Shown: piece by piece, positions 11,641 to 22,800 of the stretch
Layout: every line of letters starts with the position of its first letter
Numbering within the stretch: the first letter of the stretch is position 1
Source of the DNA: Mytilus californianus
Taxonomy: Eukaryota; Mollusca; Bivalvia; Mytilida; Mytilidae
Length of the DNA stretch: 64,000 nt
NCBI RefSeq assembly: GCF_021869535.1
Contig: NW_026262734.1
Coordinates: forward strand, 82,219,061-82,283,060
Direction: 5' to 3'
Program-made: the position numbers and the translations under genes
Notes under the pieces: generated by a model
Databases searched by the model: none
What the model saw: the letters and a program-made list of their open reading frames with translations, nothing else
What the model was told of the DNA's origin: nothing

Positions 11641-13685
11641 ATTCATTAAAACATAGATCAAAGAAAGCTATGTACTGAGTATTAAATCATTCACGTGCCA
11701 AATTAAGTCCAGTTCTGCTATATGAAGTCGTGCAAAATAAGTAGGTTCATTAGACTGTGAACAGAATAAAAATGTAGTTAGCAGACTGGCTTGTCCATTT
11801 ATTTGTGTTATAATGTTTGCCTATAAAAACTATAAAACATAGATAGATACTTTTATAGCAAAAATGATCAGACCAGATCTACAAATAAGTCAAGTTTTGC
11901 CGAACTCGTTAGTTGACTCTAGATAAAAGTAATTCCCATTAAACGACGATTTTTTTGTTTTTACACTTTTCTATGTTTTGGGCAAAACTAAAGAAGACGA
12001 AAGACAAATTGTAATCAGAACTTCTAGACAATTAATTGAACCATGTCAATCGCTTAACAAAACAGGGGGGAGGGGGCTCAACCTACAAATGTAGGTACAG
12101 ACGTCCGGCTGAGGTTTTAAAAACACCCCAATTCATTTATACGAAAATCCCTACCCGTTCATATATTTCATAAGAAAATCACAACCCATTTATATATATT
12201 TCCCAGCTATCATGACATATTATTTCAATGAGAAGTTAACCACATGGAATCCGTGATTCATATTATGAGATAAAAAGATCAGAACACAGTTTTTACAGAC
12301 ATTTCAACAGAAGATATACATGTATGACCCAATGACATATACATTTCTACCCATTGATATATTACGTCCGTGAAATTGCACCCCATTGATATATTTGACC
12401 TTCCATTTTCGATATATTTGCTTAACCTGCGTTAATTTCTTTAAAAAAAACCAACAAGTTCAATGTAGATCGTTTTACTTACAACATAGATTCACACATG
12501 TTACTTTCATTTTATTCATTAGAAAAAAACTAAGGAAATCTTGTTCTAGAAAGTAATCTAACCAAACCATGACTTACTTGGCCAAATCATGACAAATCAC
12601 TGTACCAAACGCTCATCAGTTAGTATGACAACGTTACTTCCCTTGGATATAATAATAATAAAATATATAGATATATAACCATCTTAAAATATTTCATTGT
12701 ATAATATCAGAAGTCCATTACTAGGGTAGTTATGGACTTTTGATAATATTAATTTTTTAATCCATTTCAAAAATACTTAAGTTTTACAATTTTATTTCTT
12801 ATTACTTCAAGTATTATAATAGATAAAAACAAGAACATTTGAAAGTCATTGTTTCATTATTCACCATAGTTTAATTCATGAGTCATTCGGTCCATTTAAT
12901 CTTTATCGACTTCGGAATTGAAAATTGCCATCGACATCAATAAAACGAACCACGTCGAGATTTTCCAGAAACGAAAAAGGAAAATGTTGTTCGCTTTTCA
13001 AACTGATCGGTAAGATGTTTTCAGTTCACACAGGTCACAATTTTTATTAATTTGATACTTTTTTTTGTCTTAAAATTATCTTTGATTCTTGAGCTATCGA
13101 AGTAAGGCTTCTGCATCATAACAATTTTTATATTACAAGACGGTGGTTCTGTGATTTTCTCTGGCACGTCTTTGTCAGTGACACATGTTCTAACTTAGAA
13201 GTTTACGGACGAGTTTTCTAATTTGGGAAAACTAAACATAGATCAGCAGCAAACGGTGAAATAGGTATTAGGAATCAAATATTTGTCAGTAATTGAGGAT
13301 AAAGACGAACTAAAATTTTCATATCCTTTTTTTTTATTTCGGTAAGTTCAGTTTTCTAATAGCACTATGTTTCATTTTAAACCAATGTTGAAATAGATAT
13401 AATCATCATGTCAGCAACTGCAGCTTCTAAAACAAAAACATGTTATTAAGACAAATAAATTTTAAATGCATTTTTTTAGTAACTCAATAGTTTTGCTATT
13501 ATCAAAATACAATGAATTCGCGAGAGGGACACACAAAATGACAATTATTAGTGTAAAAATTGTAACAGCTACATATCAGTATACAACGTGCAGGGCAATT
13601 TATTATTAGAGTACATCTAATACCGAGTTTGCTCTGTTCAAAGTGCGGACAATTTAAGATTGATCCATTGTTGGTTCATTTATAT
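11641..13685. other. no gene; degenerate CCCATTxATATATTT motifs at 12115-12420
   Basis: No gene recognised. Between 12115 and 12420 a short motif of the form CCCATT(T/G)ATATATTT recurs about six times at irregular spacing. This may be a decayed satellite-like or subterminal array. The rest is featureless AT-rich sequence. Confidence 0.4.
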
Positions 13686-14040
13686 TCAGTTGCAAAAATT
13701 TCATGCATGTTCAGGACGAGAACAAATTAACAATAAATTCAACAGGTATGTTGAAGAAATTTAGACTACCACTGGAAAATGAGGGTATATTGTACAATGA
13801 TATAACTTTAAACTTGCAACAGGCCACCTACGGACCCGTCAAAGAGTTATTGAAAGGGTTCTTAACGTACAGAGTGTGGCCCTCTCTTTACACGAGGCGT
13901 TTAACTTAACGTTCTCCATTCTGACCGGACATATACTTATACATCTCGCACAGCTAAAAGGACGCCACTCTTTGGCAAGGGTTTGACTGCCGGTCGAAAG
14001 GCCAAAGTGAACATATTTCTATTCCCCAATCACAATTTCA
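13686..14040 (+). repeat. family B repeat, forward copy
   Basis: Forward copy with TTTCATGCATGTTCAGGACGAG, TTGCAACAGGCCACCTACGG, CTTTACACGAGG, TTCTCCATTCTGACCGGACA and GACTGCCGGTCGAAAGG. The 68-residue frame at 13703-13909 is a translation of this repeat. Confidence 0.75.
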
Positions 14041-14499
14041 GAAAGGTTTGTTATAAATCATGTTAGTATTGAAGTTCTGATTACTGAACTGAAGATACCC
14101 TTGGGACCTGATTGTTTACAAGCAGCAGTATCGACCCAGTGCTGTAAAAATTGAAAACAAAACTGTATAAATGTCATGCCTCCGAAACGTTTTTCTGGAT
14201 TAACCTTCATCAGGTATGGTCAAAGCCGAATATTTGAAAGCCAAGGATGTATAACGTCCGTTCCTATACCATACCGTATTGTACATGTCTACATACCATC
14301 CGAATATACAGTCACTAATTCCATTTCCCATAATTTGCATTTCAAAATTTGTGAAAAAAAAATCGTTAGAAATATCACCAAGCCTTGGAGTTGCACAATT
14401 TTACATTTACGTCCACACAGTATTACCTTCAAGTTGAAAAAATAAAGAAAATAACTAAATCGTGAACTTTTGGCAGGTAAGAACTGATCAATATATATA
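14041..14499. other. no gene recognised
   Basis: Opposed frames at 14176-14507 overlap on both strands and have no recognisable domain. I treat them as chance open frames. Confidence 0.35.
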
Positions 14500-14605
14500 T
14501 AGGACATGTGGTATGATTGTCAGTTAGAGAACTTTCCACCATAGACCAAAACGACGTGGATGAAAGCAACTATAGAAAAGGTCTTCAATAAAGAGAAAAA
14601 CCTAT
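14500..14605 (+). repeat. family A fragment
   Basis: Diverged start of family A: GGACATGTGGTATGATTGTCAG, ACTTTCCACCATAGACCAAAACGAC and GGTCTTCAATAAAGAG. It ends abruptly in unrelated AT-rich sequence. Confidence 0.65.
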
Positions 14606-15724
14606 ATATTAATTTTACACAATATATCTAAAAAATTATGTTCAACTGAGATTTTAACCCAAATCATAAAGACAAGATGTGTGTGTTGATTTATTTTGTT
14701 ACTTATTTATATTTTCGTTCTTGATCAAGTAATATACATGTATAGTGGACACTTAACTTGTTGAATTAAGTACCTCGATGGACATTTTAAAATTTAATCA
14801 GGGTATTTATGATTTCGATGCACATTTGTATCAAATGTATTTTTCTATATTCGATATTCGGTTCTTCCGACGGCTGAAAACATTTGATACAAAAAATATT
14901 TCTTTTCGAATGTGATCACACCTTGTTCACGATAAACCCCCTTTTTAATATTCTTATCACAAGTGTTATGTTGCATCGTACTGAACAATATAGCTTCGTT
15001 TAAAATGACACACACCACAGGTGGAGCGTTATTGGCATCTAGCAAAGAAATCCGCTTAAACAGTGCCATGGGCCGTCTTAAAAAATGAGGTTAAAGTAGT
15101 TTACCGATTATTAAAATTGATAAAATCTATTTTGGATACTAGTATTCACAACCAAGATTAGTGTACTGGAGCGAAATATGTACGTTTATTGCTTGGCATT
15201 CGTCACCCGCAAAAGGAATAAAAAATTTGAATGAGGTTTGAGTTTCTGCTCAGAAGCCTCGCTGTGACTATATAATAAAGTACAAAAGTAACACAGCTTT
15301 TCTGGTTGTGTGCGTGTATGGATCACGTTTTATAAATGTATAGATCATATCCGTTCTTTTGCAGTCATGTCCTATCCCAAAGTTTCTGTCTTATTCCTTC
15401 TTCTGAAACGACTAATTTTTATTCTGCATAAAGATCTGAATCCGGCTTGGTTGCAAATGAGTCAAATATTTACAAGGCCCCAAGATACGGAAAAACAAGT
15501 GGAGTTGGACAAACATGAATACAGTGGTTATCGCGGGGAAGACGAAGTGTGCCGACATAGAAAGGATGTATTGTTTACTTTTATTAAAAATATTGTATGA
15601 CAAAGTGTGTCGACAGGGAAGGTAAATCCAATTTAGCACAATACAATCTGGAACAAAGTATAAGCAAGTGTTTTGCCCTGATATGAATATATTGGAATGT
15701 TAAACTCTAATAAGAGTTTAATAA
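14606..15724. other. no gene recognised
   Basis: Several short frames exist (14845-15069 minus, 15310-15600 plus) but none has a motif or flanking splice sites that I can support. Confidence 0.35.
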
Positions 15725-16050
15725 AAAGTAAAATAAAACAAATACCGAACTCCAAGGAAAATTTAAAACAGAAAGTCCCTTATTAATGGCAAAATCAAAA
15801 GCTCAAACACATCAAACAAATAGAAAACAGCTGTCTCATTCCTGACTTGGCACACGCATTTCCTTATGTAGAAAATTGTAGGCTTAAATCTGGTTTTATA
15901 GCTAGCCAAACCTATCACTTGTATGACAGTAGCATAGAATTTAATTATATTGACAACAATGTGTGAGCAAAACAAATAGGTAATAGGTAAAATGTCAAAA
16001 ATTGGGGTACAGCAGTCAAAATTGCAATATAATCTTAATCCTTATAAAAA
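15725..16050 (-). repeat. family D dispersed repeat
   Basis: Contains AAAATAAAACAAATACCGAACTCC, TGGCAAAATCAAAAGCTCAAACACATCAAAC, TATGTAGAAAAT, GGTTTTATAGCTAGCC, TATTGACAACAATGTGTGAGC and GGGGTACAGCAGTCAA. Other copies are at 20930-21080, 24540-24710, 32234-32560, 34510-34800 and its palindromic twin 38308-38598. Frames on the minus strand here are shadows. Confidence 0.75.
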
Positions 16051-16559
16051 CAAACAACTACGGACTATTATCAGGCCGCATTGTCTGCAGGGTAATTTCA
16101 TTATGACTTTCTTCGTGATTCCAATCTTATTATCACTGTTAAGCTAAGATGACAAGAAAGTAAATATATAATTGTATTGTCGATGATATTTACAAGTGTA
16201 GAAGGGATGAAAATAGTAAGGGAACGTTAAAATACAAGCCGTAGAAAAATAGACAACACTACCGACTAAAGAAAAAATGATTATAAGTCGACAAAAAAAC
16301 TAATATTGAGTAACACAAACCTCACCAAAAACAAAGGGCGAAAATTTATCGATCGTGATAAATGTGAGTTTGGTGTTGTCAAATGTAAATTATTCATTGA
16401 CCATGCAAATTTCCTTCATTATATATTTTCAGGACTGTTTACCACTTGTGTACAAATACAGGAGGCAAAATATTTAATATTTCGCGAAGGATCAACGAAT
16501 CTAAAATATGATTTCAATGATTTAGTATATTTAATAAATAATTATATCGTCTGACATAC

Positions 16560-16744
16560 CAGTTTCAAATTTAATCATGTGATGATCGGGGCCATACAAA
16601 ATATATGGGTAGTCCTTTCCAGGTATCCTGTCATATTTGCAAAATCGTGAACTTCCATCAGCTTTGTCAATCACTACAATCCAACCTTTGTCTTTAGGGC
16701 AGCTTCCATGGATATGGCTAATGTAGAAATGTCGGCCTTGAAAT
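16560..16744 (-). CDS. internal exon C of an unidentified host gene
   Basis: A 185-bp exon-like segment read on the minus strand. It is bounded by TTATCAG before base 16744 and GTATGT after base 16560. One open frame runs through it and includes HGSCPKDKGWIVVIDKADG and KYDRIPGKDYPYILYG. It starts with one base that completes a codon begun by two bases at the end of the exon at 24899-25105. The joined reading gives ...FKFFSVDG, then FQGRHFYISHIHGSC. This phase match across an 8154-bp intron is good evidence that both belong to one gene. The exon leaves one base for the next exon, which I could not find. The layout (two Cys, GW, aromatic-rich) looks like a secreted or extracellular module common in molluscan proteins, but I cannot name the family. 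Confidence 0.6.
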
Positions 16745-16899
16745 CTGATAATAAATTAACAAAATAAAGAAAACTGCATTATATCAGCTGTCCAATCAAG
16801 TCTATTTTGAACAAAATGAATAGTCATTTGGAAGTCTCATCCACATTGTTTACTCTTTTTTTTCTACTTTTGTTTGTCTTTATCTATATTGTATTATAA

Positions 16900-17040
16900 A
16901 AATAGAGAGATGTGGTGCGTCTGCAAATTGCAAAAAAAAGGGACCCCTATCCGTAAATACCAAAGAACAATGACGTGAACCATTACAGGTCGCCGTACGA
17001 CCAACAACAATGAACAAAACCCATGCCGTAATGTTAGATG
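16900..17040 (+). repeat. family A fragment
   Basis: ATAGAGAGATGTGGTGCG, AACCATTACAGGTCGCCGTACG, CAACAACAATGAACAAAACCCATGCCG. Diverged, and truncated at the far end. Confidence 0.65.
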
Positions 17041-17289
17041 GATTGATTGTTGTTTGCTTTACACCACCCAACCACAAAAAGGATATATTCCGGCAGTATA
17101 GTAAGACCAAAAAGGCGCGGGTATGACAATAAACACTTCAAATGAAAAAACTGAAGGTGTATACGAAAATCATCGAAAATCAAACAATAAAGACGGCACT
17201 TAAGGGCATCCACTGCATTACAAACTTCTGGCTTGGGAAAGACACACAAATATGGGGAGGGGGGGTTTAACTTTTGCCAGCGCTCAGAC

Positions 17290-17525
17290 TTCCTTCTAAC
17301 ATGCAGCTGGGACGCTGATGTCTAAGTAGTGCATCGCGGTGATAACTAGACTGCTTACTCTTAAGGTTGTGAGTTCGAACCCTGCTTGTGGCTCCGATCT
17401 TAATTTATAAGGCTTGCCAGTTCTCCACAGTTATTGCGGGTTCCTCCATCAAAACCATCTGGCAGCAATACTATAGCCAAGATTCCTGAACGTGGCGTTA
17501 AACACCAACACACACTTAATCTACG
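17290..17525 (+). repeat. tRNA-derived SINE, copy 1
   Basis: Has a tRNA-like head with the B-box-type word GGTTGTGAGTTCGAACCC near 17364-17382. A body follows with ATCTTAATTTATAAGGCTTG, and it ends near GTGGCGTTAAACACCAACAC. The same architecture and the same GTGGCGTTAAACACCAATC end occur at 20318-20555. RNA polymerase III promoter boxes and the shared 3' region point to a molluscan tRNA-headed SINE. It lies inside the intron of the minus-strand gene. Confidence 0.7.
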
Positions 17526-17799
17526 AGTTCTGTAAATAACATCACCGTAGCAAATATTTACTCTATAGTCAAACTCACTCAACATTTTGGTTTCCGGACA
17601 ATATGTCTAATACTATATTGTCATACTTTGTAAGGTAATGCCCATAAGATTGAAAAAAGACTACTTATCATTCTGAGGTCAATACGTGAAAGGTCAAGGT
17701 CACAGCACTAATTGATAGACTTAAGTTGGGACCAGCTTTTTCCGGGATATTGTTTTTTGAATTGTATGTTCAATCATCAACTCCTCCGGTAGATCGCTA

Positions 17800-18130
17800 A
17801 CTTGCCATGTTCGGGGGCTTGTGTGTCACAATGACTCCAAGAGATATGCCAGCTGGAACATCGTTCCCTTGTAGGGTCAAATATTATAGACAGGTCAAAC
17901 TGGAGAGACTAGAACATCGTACGAGTCATTAGATGTTTTAAATAAAATGGACATTCCAATCCGTAGGTCTAGGGTTGTTACACGTTTCGATGGTTGACAA
18001 GATCCTTGCGGATGAGGCAAGACTCAAGTTGGAAAAATACCCGGACAATCGAGACTTAGTCTAGTTACAATAAGCTGTTTAGGTTACTAGTACCATCTAA
18101 ACGAGAGGTCGGAGGGACCCGGTCCGATTA
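17800..18130 (+). repeat. family C dispersed repeat, copy 2
   Basis: Aligns with 6265-6560: GGGGGCTTGTGTGTCACA, GAGATATGCCAGCTGGAACATCG, CCTTGTAGGGTCAAA, GATCCTTGCGGATGAGG and GGAAAAATACCCGGACAA. Both copies are on the plus strand. The class is unknown. Confidence 0.7.
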
Positions 18131-18369
18131 ATTGGCGAGTCATTTCGAGCCTTTCAGTTAATCCTCAACAACAATCTTTCTCAAAACAATGTTCTATTTA
18201 TACACATGTATTTAAATTAAATCATTTAAATACTTAAGATATCCGAAGACGGCGATGAGTTCACGGGTCAATCAAGTGTTATGCTTTTTATTACGCTTGG
18301 TGAATACGCTTTGATTGCACGAGTATATCAGTCGTCTTGGAACATCTTGTGTTTTCAGCAGAGGACCTT

Positions 18370-18785
18370 AGGTGCTAATTTTCAAGGCAAACTACATATA
18401 GTTTGATATTTAGTTTCACCATGACAAGTTACAGATCAAGTTCGAATTTTGTTCGGTTTGAATGATTTTTTATTTTTGTTGTTGTAGAGTTAAGGTCCTC
18501 GGACATGGAAAATTCACGCAAATAATCATTGTTCTGCACTTTTTTTTTGTTAAGCTTGAAGATATTGATTTGCTATTTTTACAGATCAAGTTCGAATTTT
18601 GTTCGGTTCGGATGATTATTTTGCAGAGTAATGGTCCTGGGACTTCATGCAAATAATCAGTTTTCCAAACTTTTTTTCGTCATGCTTGTAGATATTGATT
18701 TGATATTTGTATTATAGTTTACACGATAAGGTATAGATCAAGTAAGCATTTTATTCCAGTATGAAGAATTTTTAACCGGTAGGGG
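18370..18785 (+). repeat. tandem repeat, 150-bp period, about 2.6 copies
   Basis: The words ACAGATCAAGTTCGAATTTTG (18431 and 18581), GAATTAAGGTCCT-type and CTTG(A/T)AGATATTGATTTG recur every ~150 bp. A third, more diverged partial unit begins near 18732 and a partial one precedes the first. Overlapping plus and minus frames here are repeat shadows. Confidence 0.8.
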
Positions 18786-19199
18786 ACTATGTATTGCAAT
18801 GCCATACAATACTGTCAGAATGCTTGTTGTTCTTACGGTACTGACGGAAAACCAGGCACACACATATCTCCTTTTTTTATTCAAAAATACATTCAGAGCA
18901 TTGCTGGCAGTGTAAAAAATGTATAAAAAATAAAATCTGGAAAATTACTCATAGAATGTAGTAACAAAAATCAATTTTCACTTTGATTAAAAAAAGAACA
19001 TTACCCATTTCGCTGTTTTCTTCTCTCCTCATATATTTTTTTATAGTAGCAAAGAAATCATTCGAGACAAAAGCCAATATCTGTCTGAACTTATCCATGA
19101 AGAACTTTTCAACCCAAGGTGTAGCTGAGATTATTTGATTTCAAACAAAAAAGAAGGGAAACATTTAAATTAAACACCTATCATGTTTAAATTATAACT
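18786..19199. other. no gene recognised
   Basis: AT-rich intronic sequence between the tandem repeat and the LINE remnant. Nothing supported. Confidence 0.4.
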
Positions 19200-19329
19200 T
19201 CACCTTCATCTTTAACACTTATGTTGAGAGCAGGGTTGACATGTTCGTTCCTAGCCCAATTGGGTGCCTCACTTGCCAAAAGTTTGGTCATGGAACTAAA
19301 CAATAACATGAAAAATTGATTAATTATTG

Positions 19330-19410
19330 GTTGCAAAACGTCCAGTGGCAAATATTGCATGAATGTTCAGGACGAGTTTTATTGGATACGGACAGACATT
19401 CTGCCTTGCA
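19330..19410 (+). repeat. family B fragment inserted in the LINE gag region
   Basis: ACGTCCAGTGGCAAATATTGCATGAATGTTCAGGACGAG and the following ACATTCTGCC correspond to one end of family B. It separates the two zinc-knuckle remnants of the surrounding LINE. Confidence 0.65.
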
Positions 19411-20317
19411 TAAGGCCACTCATGGAAAATTAAAGTGCTTAAAATGTTTCGAAGATGGATATGAGGGAACTATATGAAGCCCTGACAATTTCAAATGAGC
19501 AAAATGTGGTGGTTCACCTTATCAAAAACAAACAATAATGTCATATAAAATTAAAAAGTAATAGAAAAAGTCGGACAGTTGGGGCAATGAAACTGTCTGA
19601 GTCGATCCAAATGAGACGGATGTTTGCTTGTCCCGAACAAGACCAGCGAGTCACTCTTCTACATATAAGTGATTTAGACCCAAAGGGAGACCCTCAAACT
19701 CTTATTAGATCATCCTCTCAGAATATTTCTGAGAAATATTCTGAGAGGAGGTGACGTTTTCAGAGTCGAGGTGAGAAAACACCTTCAGTAAGTCGGTAAA
19801 TCCTAAACATCCAAGCACACCATGGTTTGATCACGAGTGGGAGTTATAAATAACCGTAACAATAACAGAAAGACTTTTTATTAAATATTCTAGTGCAGAA
19901 AGCCTTGATATTTTCCTATATCTCGTGCAAAAGCACGACGGACATGTTTAGCAGGCTCGGCGTAGTTTTTGTCTCAGGAATTACATCTCGAACCTCGATG
20001 AAAAAATATGAAACATAATAAAAGATCAAAAGAAAAAATTAAAAAGCCGCGGTAAACAAGGCACTAACTGACTAAAACCTGAAAAAGATATTGCCAACGA
20101 GCTTGTTGAAACCATTGCGAATCGTCTAACACTATAAAGATTTCAAAAAAATTAAACAGCAAAAGAAAAAAAAGTTAATTGAACTTTACATCGTAAAAAA
20201 GAGAAAATTACGATAAACTTTTCTATTTTTTGATTGAAGAATTTAAAACCTCCTTGCCTAAGGCTCATGCTACAGCATGTTTGCCAGATAATATTCAGGA
20301 TCAACTTTTAAAGTGGC

Positions 20318-20555
20318 CTTGGTAGTCGATATACTGTATCATTAGCCTGTCAACACTGAGGTTTTGAGTTCAAATCCTGCATGCGACAGGTGCGCTCGAC
20401 TCCAATCTTAATTGACTAGGATTGTCAGTTTTCCAAACCGAAAGTACTTGGTTCTCTCCTAGCACTCCGGCTTCCTCTCCCAAAAAACTGCCCGCTTCGG
20501 AATAACAAAGTAGTACTGAAAGTGGCGTTAAACACCAATCAAACGATTAATCTAT
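20318..20555 (+). repeat. tRNA-derived SINE, copy 2
   Basis: tRNA-like head with GTGGCCTTGGTAGTCG and the B-box-like GGTTTTGAGTTCAAATCC. The body carries TCCAATCTTAATTGACTAGG and ends at GTGGCGTTAAACACCAATCAAACG. It is the same family as 17290-17525, and lies between the LINE linker and RT segments. Confidence 0.75.
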
Positions 20556-20929
20556 ATAGAAGCTTGCAACCATAGTGTCTATTCCAAAGCTAAAAAAAAC
20601 ATCATACGGATCCTATTAATAATCAACCAATTGCTCATACCAGTGGTGTCTGCGAAACACTTGAACGAATGGCAATGATCGCCTTGTTTGGTTCCTGCAA
20701 TCCAATGGGTTATTGGCCAACGTTGAGTGCGCATTTCGACAGGGCTGCAGTACTCATGTTCATCTTGTTCGATTCAATCATTCATCATCAATAACATCGC
20801 GAAAAACGAACATGTGGTGTCAGTATTCTTTGACCTTGAAGGATTCTGACACCACTTAGAAATAAGGTATTATAAGATCTCTTTGATATTAGATTAAAAG
20901 GCAATATGCAACATATATTTCATTAAAAA

Positions 20930-21080
20930 GTTTAACAAAAATACCGAATCCTCAGGTAAATTAAAAAAAAATCATAAAACCTTACAAAACCAAACGTAAG
21001 AGCAATTAAACGAAATGGAAAACAACTCGTATTCTCGACATGGTACAGGCATTTCCTGAAGAAAATGGTGGGTTCTAACA
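20930..21080 (-). repeat. family D fragment inserted in LINE RT
   Basis: AACAAAAATACCGAATCCTCAGG, AAACGAAATGGAAAACAACTCGTATTC and GGTACAGGCATTTCCTGAAG are family D words in reverse orientation. The RT frame stops just before and resumes just after, so this is an insertion into the LINE. Confidence 0.7.
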
Positions 21081-21756
21081 GACATTTAAATGTTAGAGTA
21101 CACTCTACAATGTATGATGTATTTGATGCGGAGATGTGTGTGCTTCAAGGGAGTATTTTATCTGTTACATTCTTCAGTCTTAAAATTAACAATCTTGTTT
21201 TTAAAAAGCAACATTGAAGTTTCTTTATACGTTTATGATTTACTAATATATAACAGAGGTAAAAATATAAGTTATCTAAAACGGCAATTCTATAGAAATG
21301 AAAAATGGGCTTTCTTAAAATTTTCTACATAGAAAACCTATCGAATGCATTTCTACTAAACGCTTGCATCTTGATACATAGCTTTTCTCTAATAAACCAA
21401 ATTAAAATGGTCTAAGTTTGACAGAAAGTTGACCTTTCTCCCCCATATCTAAAATGTTGAAGCAAAATGTCTAAAAGCTTTCGATATTTTTTGTGACTAG
21501 CACTGGCTGGGTTGGTGATCGCAACATTTCATTAAGTGTATATAGATCACTAGTTAAGTGTAATCAAGATTATGGTTCAATAGTTCAAAATGCTCGATGC
21601 TGTTCATAACCAATGTCTTCGTCTATGTCTTGGTGCCTTTAAAACCTCAACAGTTGTGATTTTGTTTGTAAAGGCCACCGAGCCTTTACTCTCTCACAGA
21701 CATTTGAAGCTTTGTCTTCAGTATGCGGTCAAGATTACGGTATTTCCAGAAAATCA

Positions 21757-21900
21757 TGCCTACAAGGGAGGCGAAAGATACCAAAGGGATATTCAAATTC
21801 ATAAGTCGAAAACAAACTGACAATGCCATTGCAAAAAATGAAAGAAAAAAAAAACAAACAATACACAAAACACATCAAAGAAAACTAAAGACTGAGCAAT
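21757..21900 (-). repeat. family I fragment inserted in LINE
   Basis: AGGGAGGCGAAAGATACCAAAGGGATATTCAAATTC and AAACAAACTGACAATGCCATTG are the reverse complement of family I words seen at 3500-3650. The last residues of the 21590-21820 frame are a translation of this repeat and not LINE protein. Confidence 0.7.
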
Positions 21901-22800
21901 AAGAACCCCATAAAAAACCGTTGGTGATCTCGAGTGCTTTGGAAGTGTGTTTTCAATATCCTATTAATGAAAACATTTTTGAAAAACATGAGAATAAAAT
22001 TCCTACATTAGTCGTTAAAAACCACCAAAAAATGTAAATGCCCTTCATGGTAAATCCCAAAACCAAAAATGATATATTGGTCTTCGTAAATATAAAAACG
22101 CCGAAACAAACACCCTATTAGTTCAACAACATACGACTGTAATGAAATCTAATAAATCAGATTTTTCAACTGTTAATACTATTGTATCGATGGATGGAAC
22201 TTTCTTTGGAGCCAAAGTTGCAACTCTCCGCTTACCTTGTGTTGCATCCATCTTTAATGCAGAAGTTAAGGCAATAATTCTGGCCTTGCAGTTTATTGCT
22301 TCCTAGCTAAGACAAATCAAAATATGTTATATGTTCTGACGCTCTTTGATGTTTACAAGATCGATAAAATATGAAAATTAGAAACCTGTTAATTCTAAAA
22401 TGACCTTTGCGTTTTGAGGAATTTGAATATTCTCAATGATGAGATTATTTGTCTATGTGTGCTAAGCCATACTGTCATCCGCAGAAACACATTTGTAGAT
22501 CAGGCAGCAACAAGTGTCCAGAACGACCCTATATCTCAATGTAAATTCCTATATACCAATTTTAGATATATGGAAAATATGTGGAGTAATAAATTACTTA
22601 TTAAAATAAAACCAAATGTAGGATTACCTTTAAATATTGTGATATATGCAGGGAAGATCAAAGTGGTATTTCAAGATTTCGTATCGGTCATACTAGAATA
22701 ACACACGAGTTTCTTTTGAAAAATGAAGTTCAACCACATGTATACCTTACAATTGCAAGTATACAATTATACATGTTTTAATTAAATGTATTGACTTTTC

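Larger units (their letters stand above)
19200..22800 (+). pseudogene. decayed LINE with gag, RT and RNase H remains
   Basis: The longest LINE remnant in the window. In order: ORF1 zinc-knuckle remains at 19230-19310 (CLTCQKFGHGTKQ) and 19410-19530 (CLKCF and CAKCGG-like pieces); an endonuclease-RT linker near 19800-19930 (PSTPWFDHEWEL, then AESLDIFLYL); RT start at 20600-20920 (CETLERMAM, then an AFRQGCSTHVH block and VSVFFDLEGF); RT centre at 21085-21330 (LQGSILSVTFFSLKINN), whose catalytic box reads YVYD; thumb/linker at 21590-21760 (MLDAVHNQCLRLCLGAFKTS); RNase H-like remains at 22180-22520 (FNAEVKAIILALQFI, then LSHTVIRRNTFVDQAA); and a C-terminal tail to about 22760. This order fits the I/jockey-related LINEs that carry RNase H. 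It is broken by many frameshifts and by four inserted repeats, so it is inactive. Confidence 0.8.
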
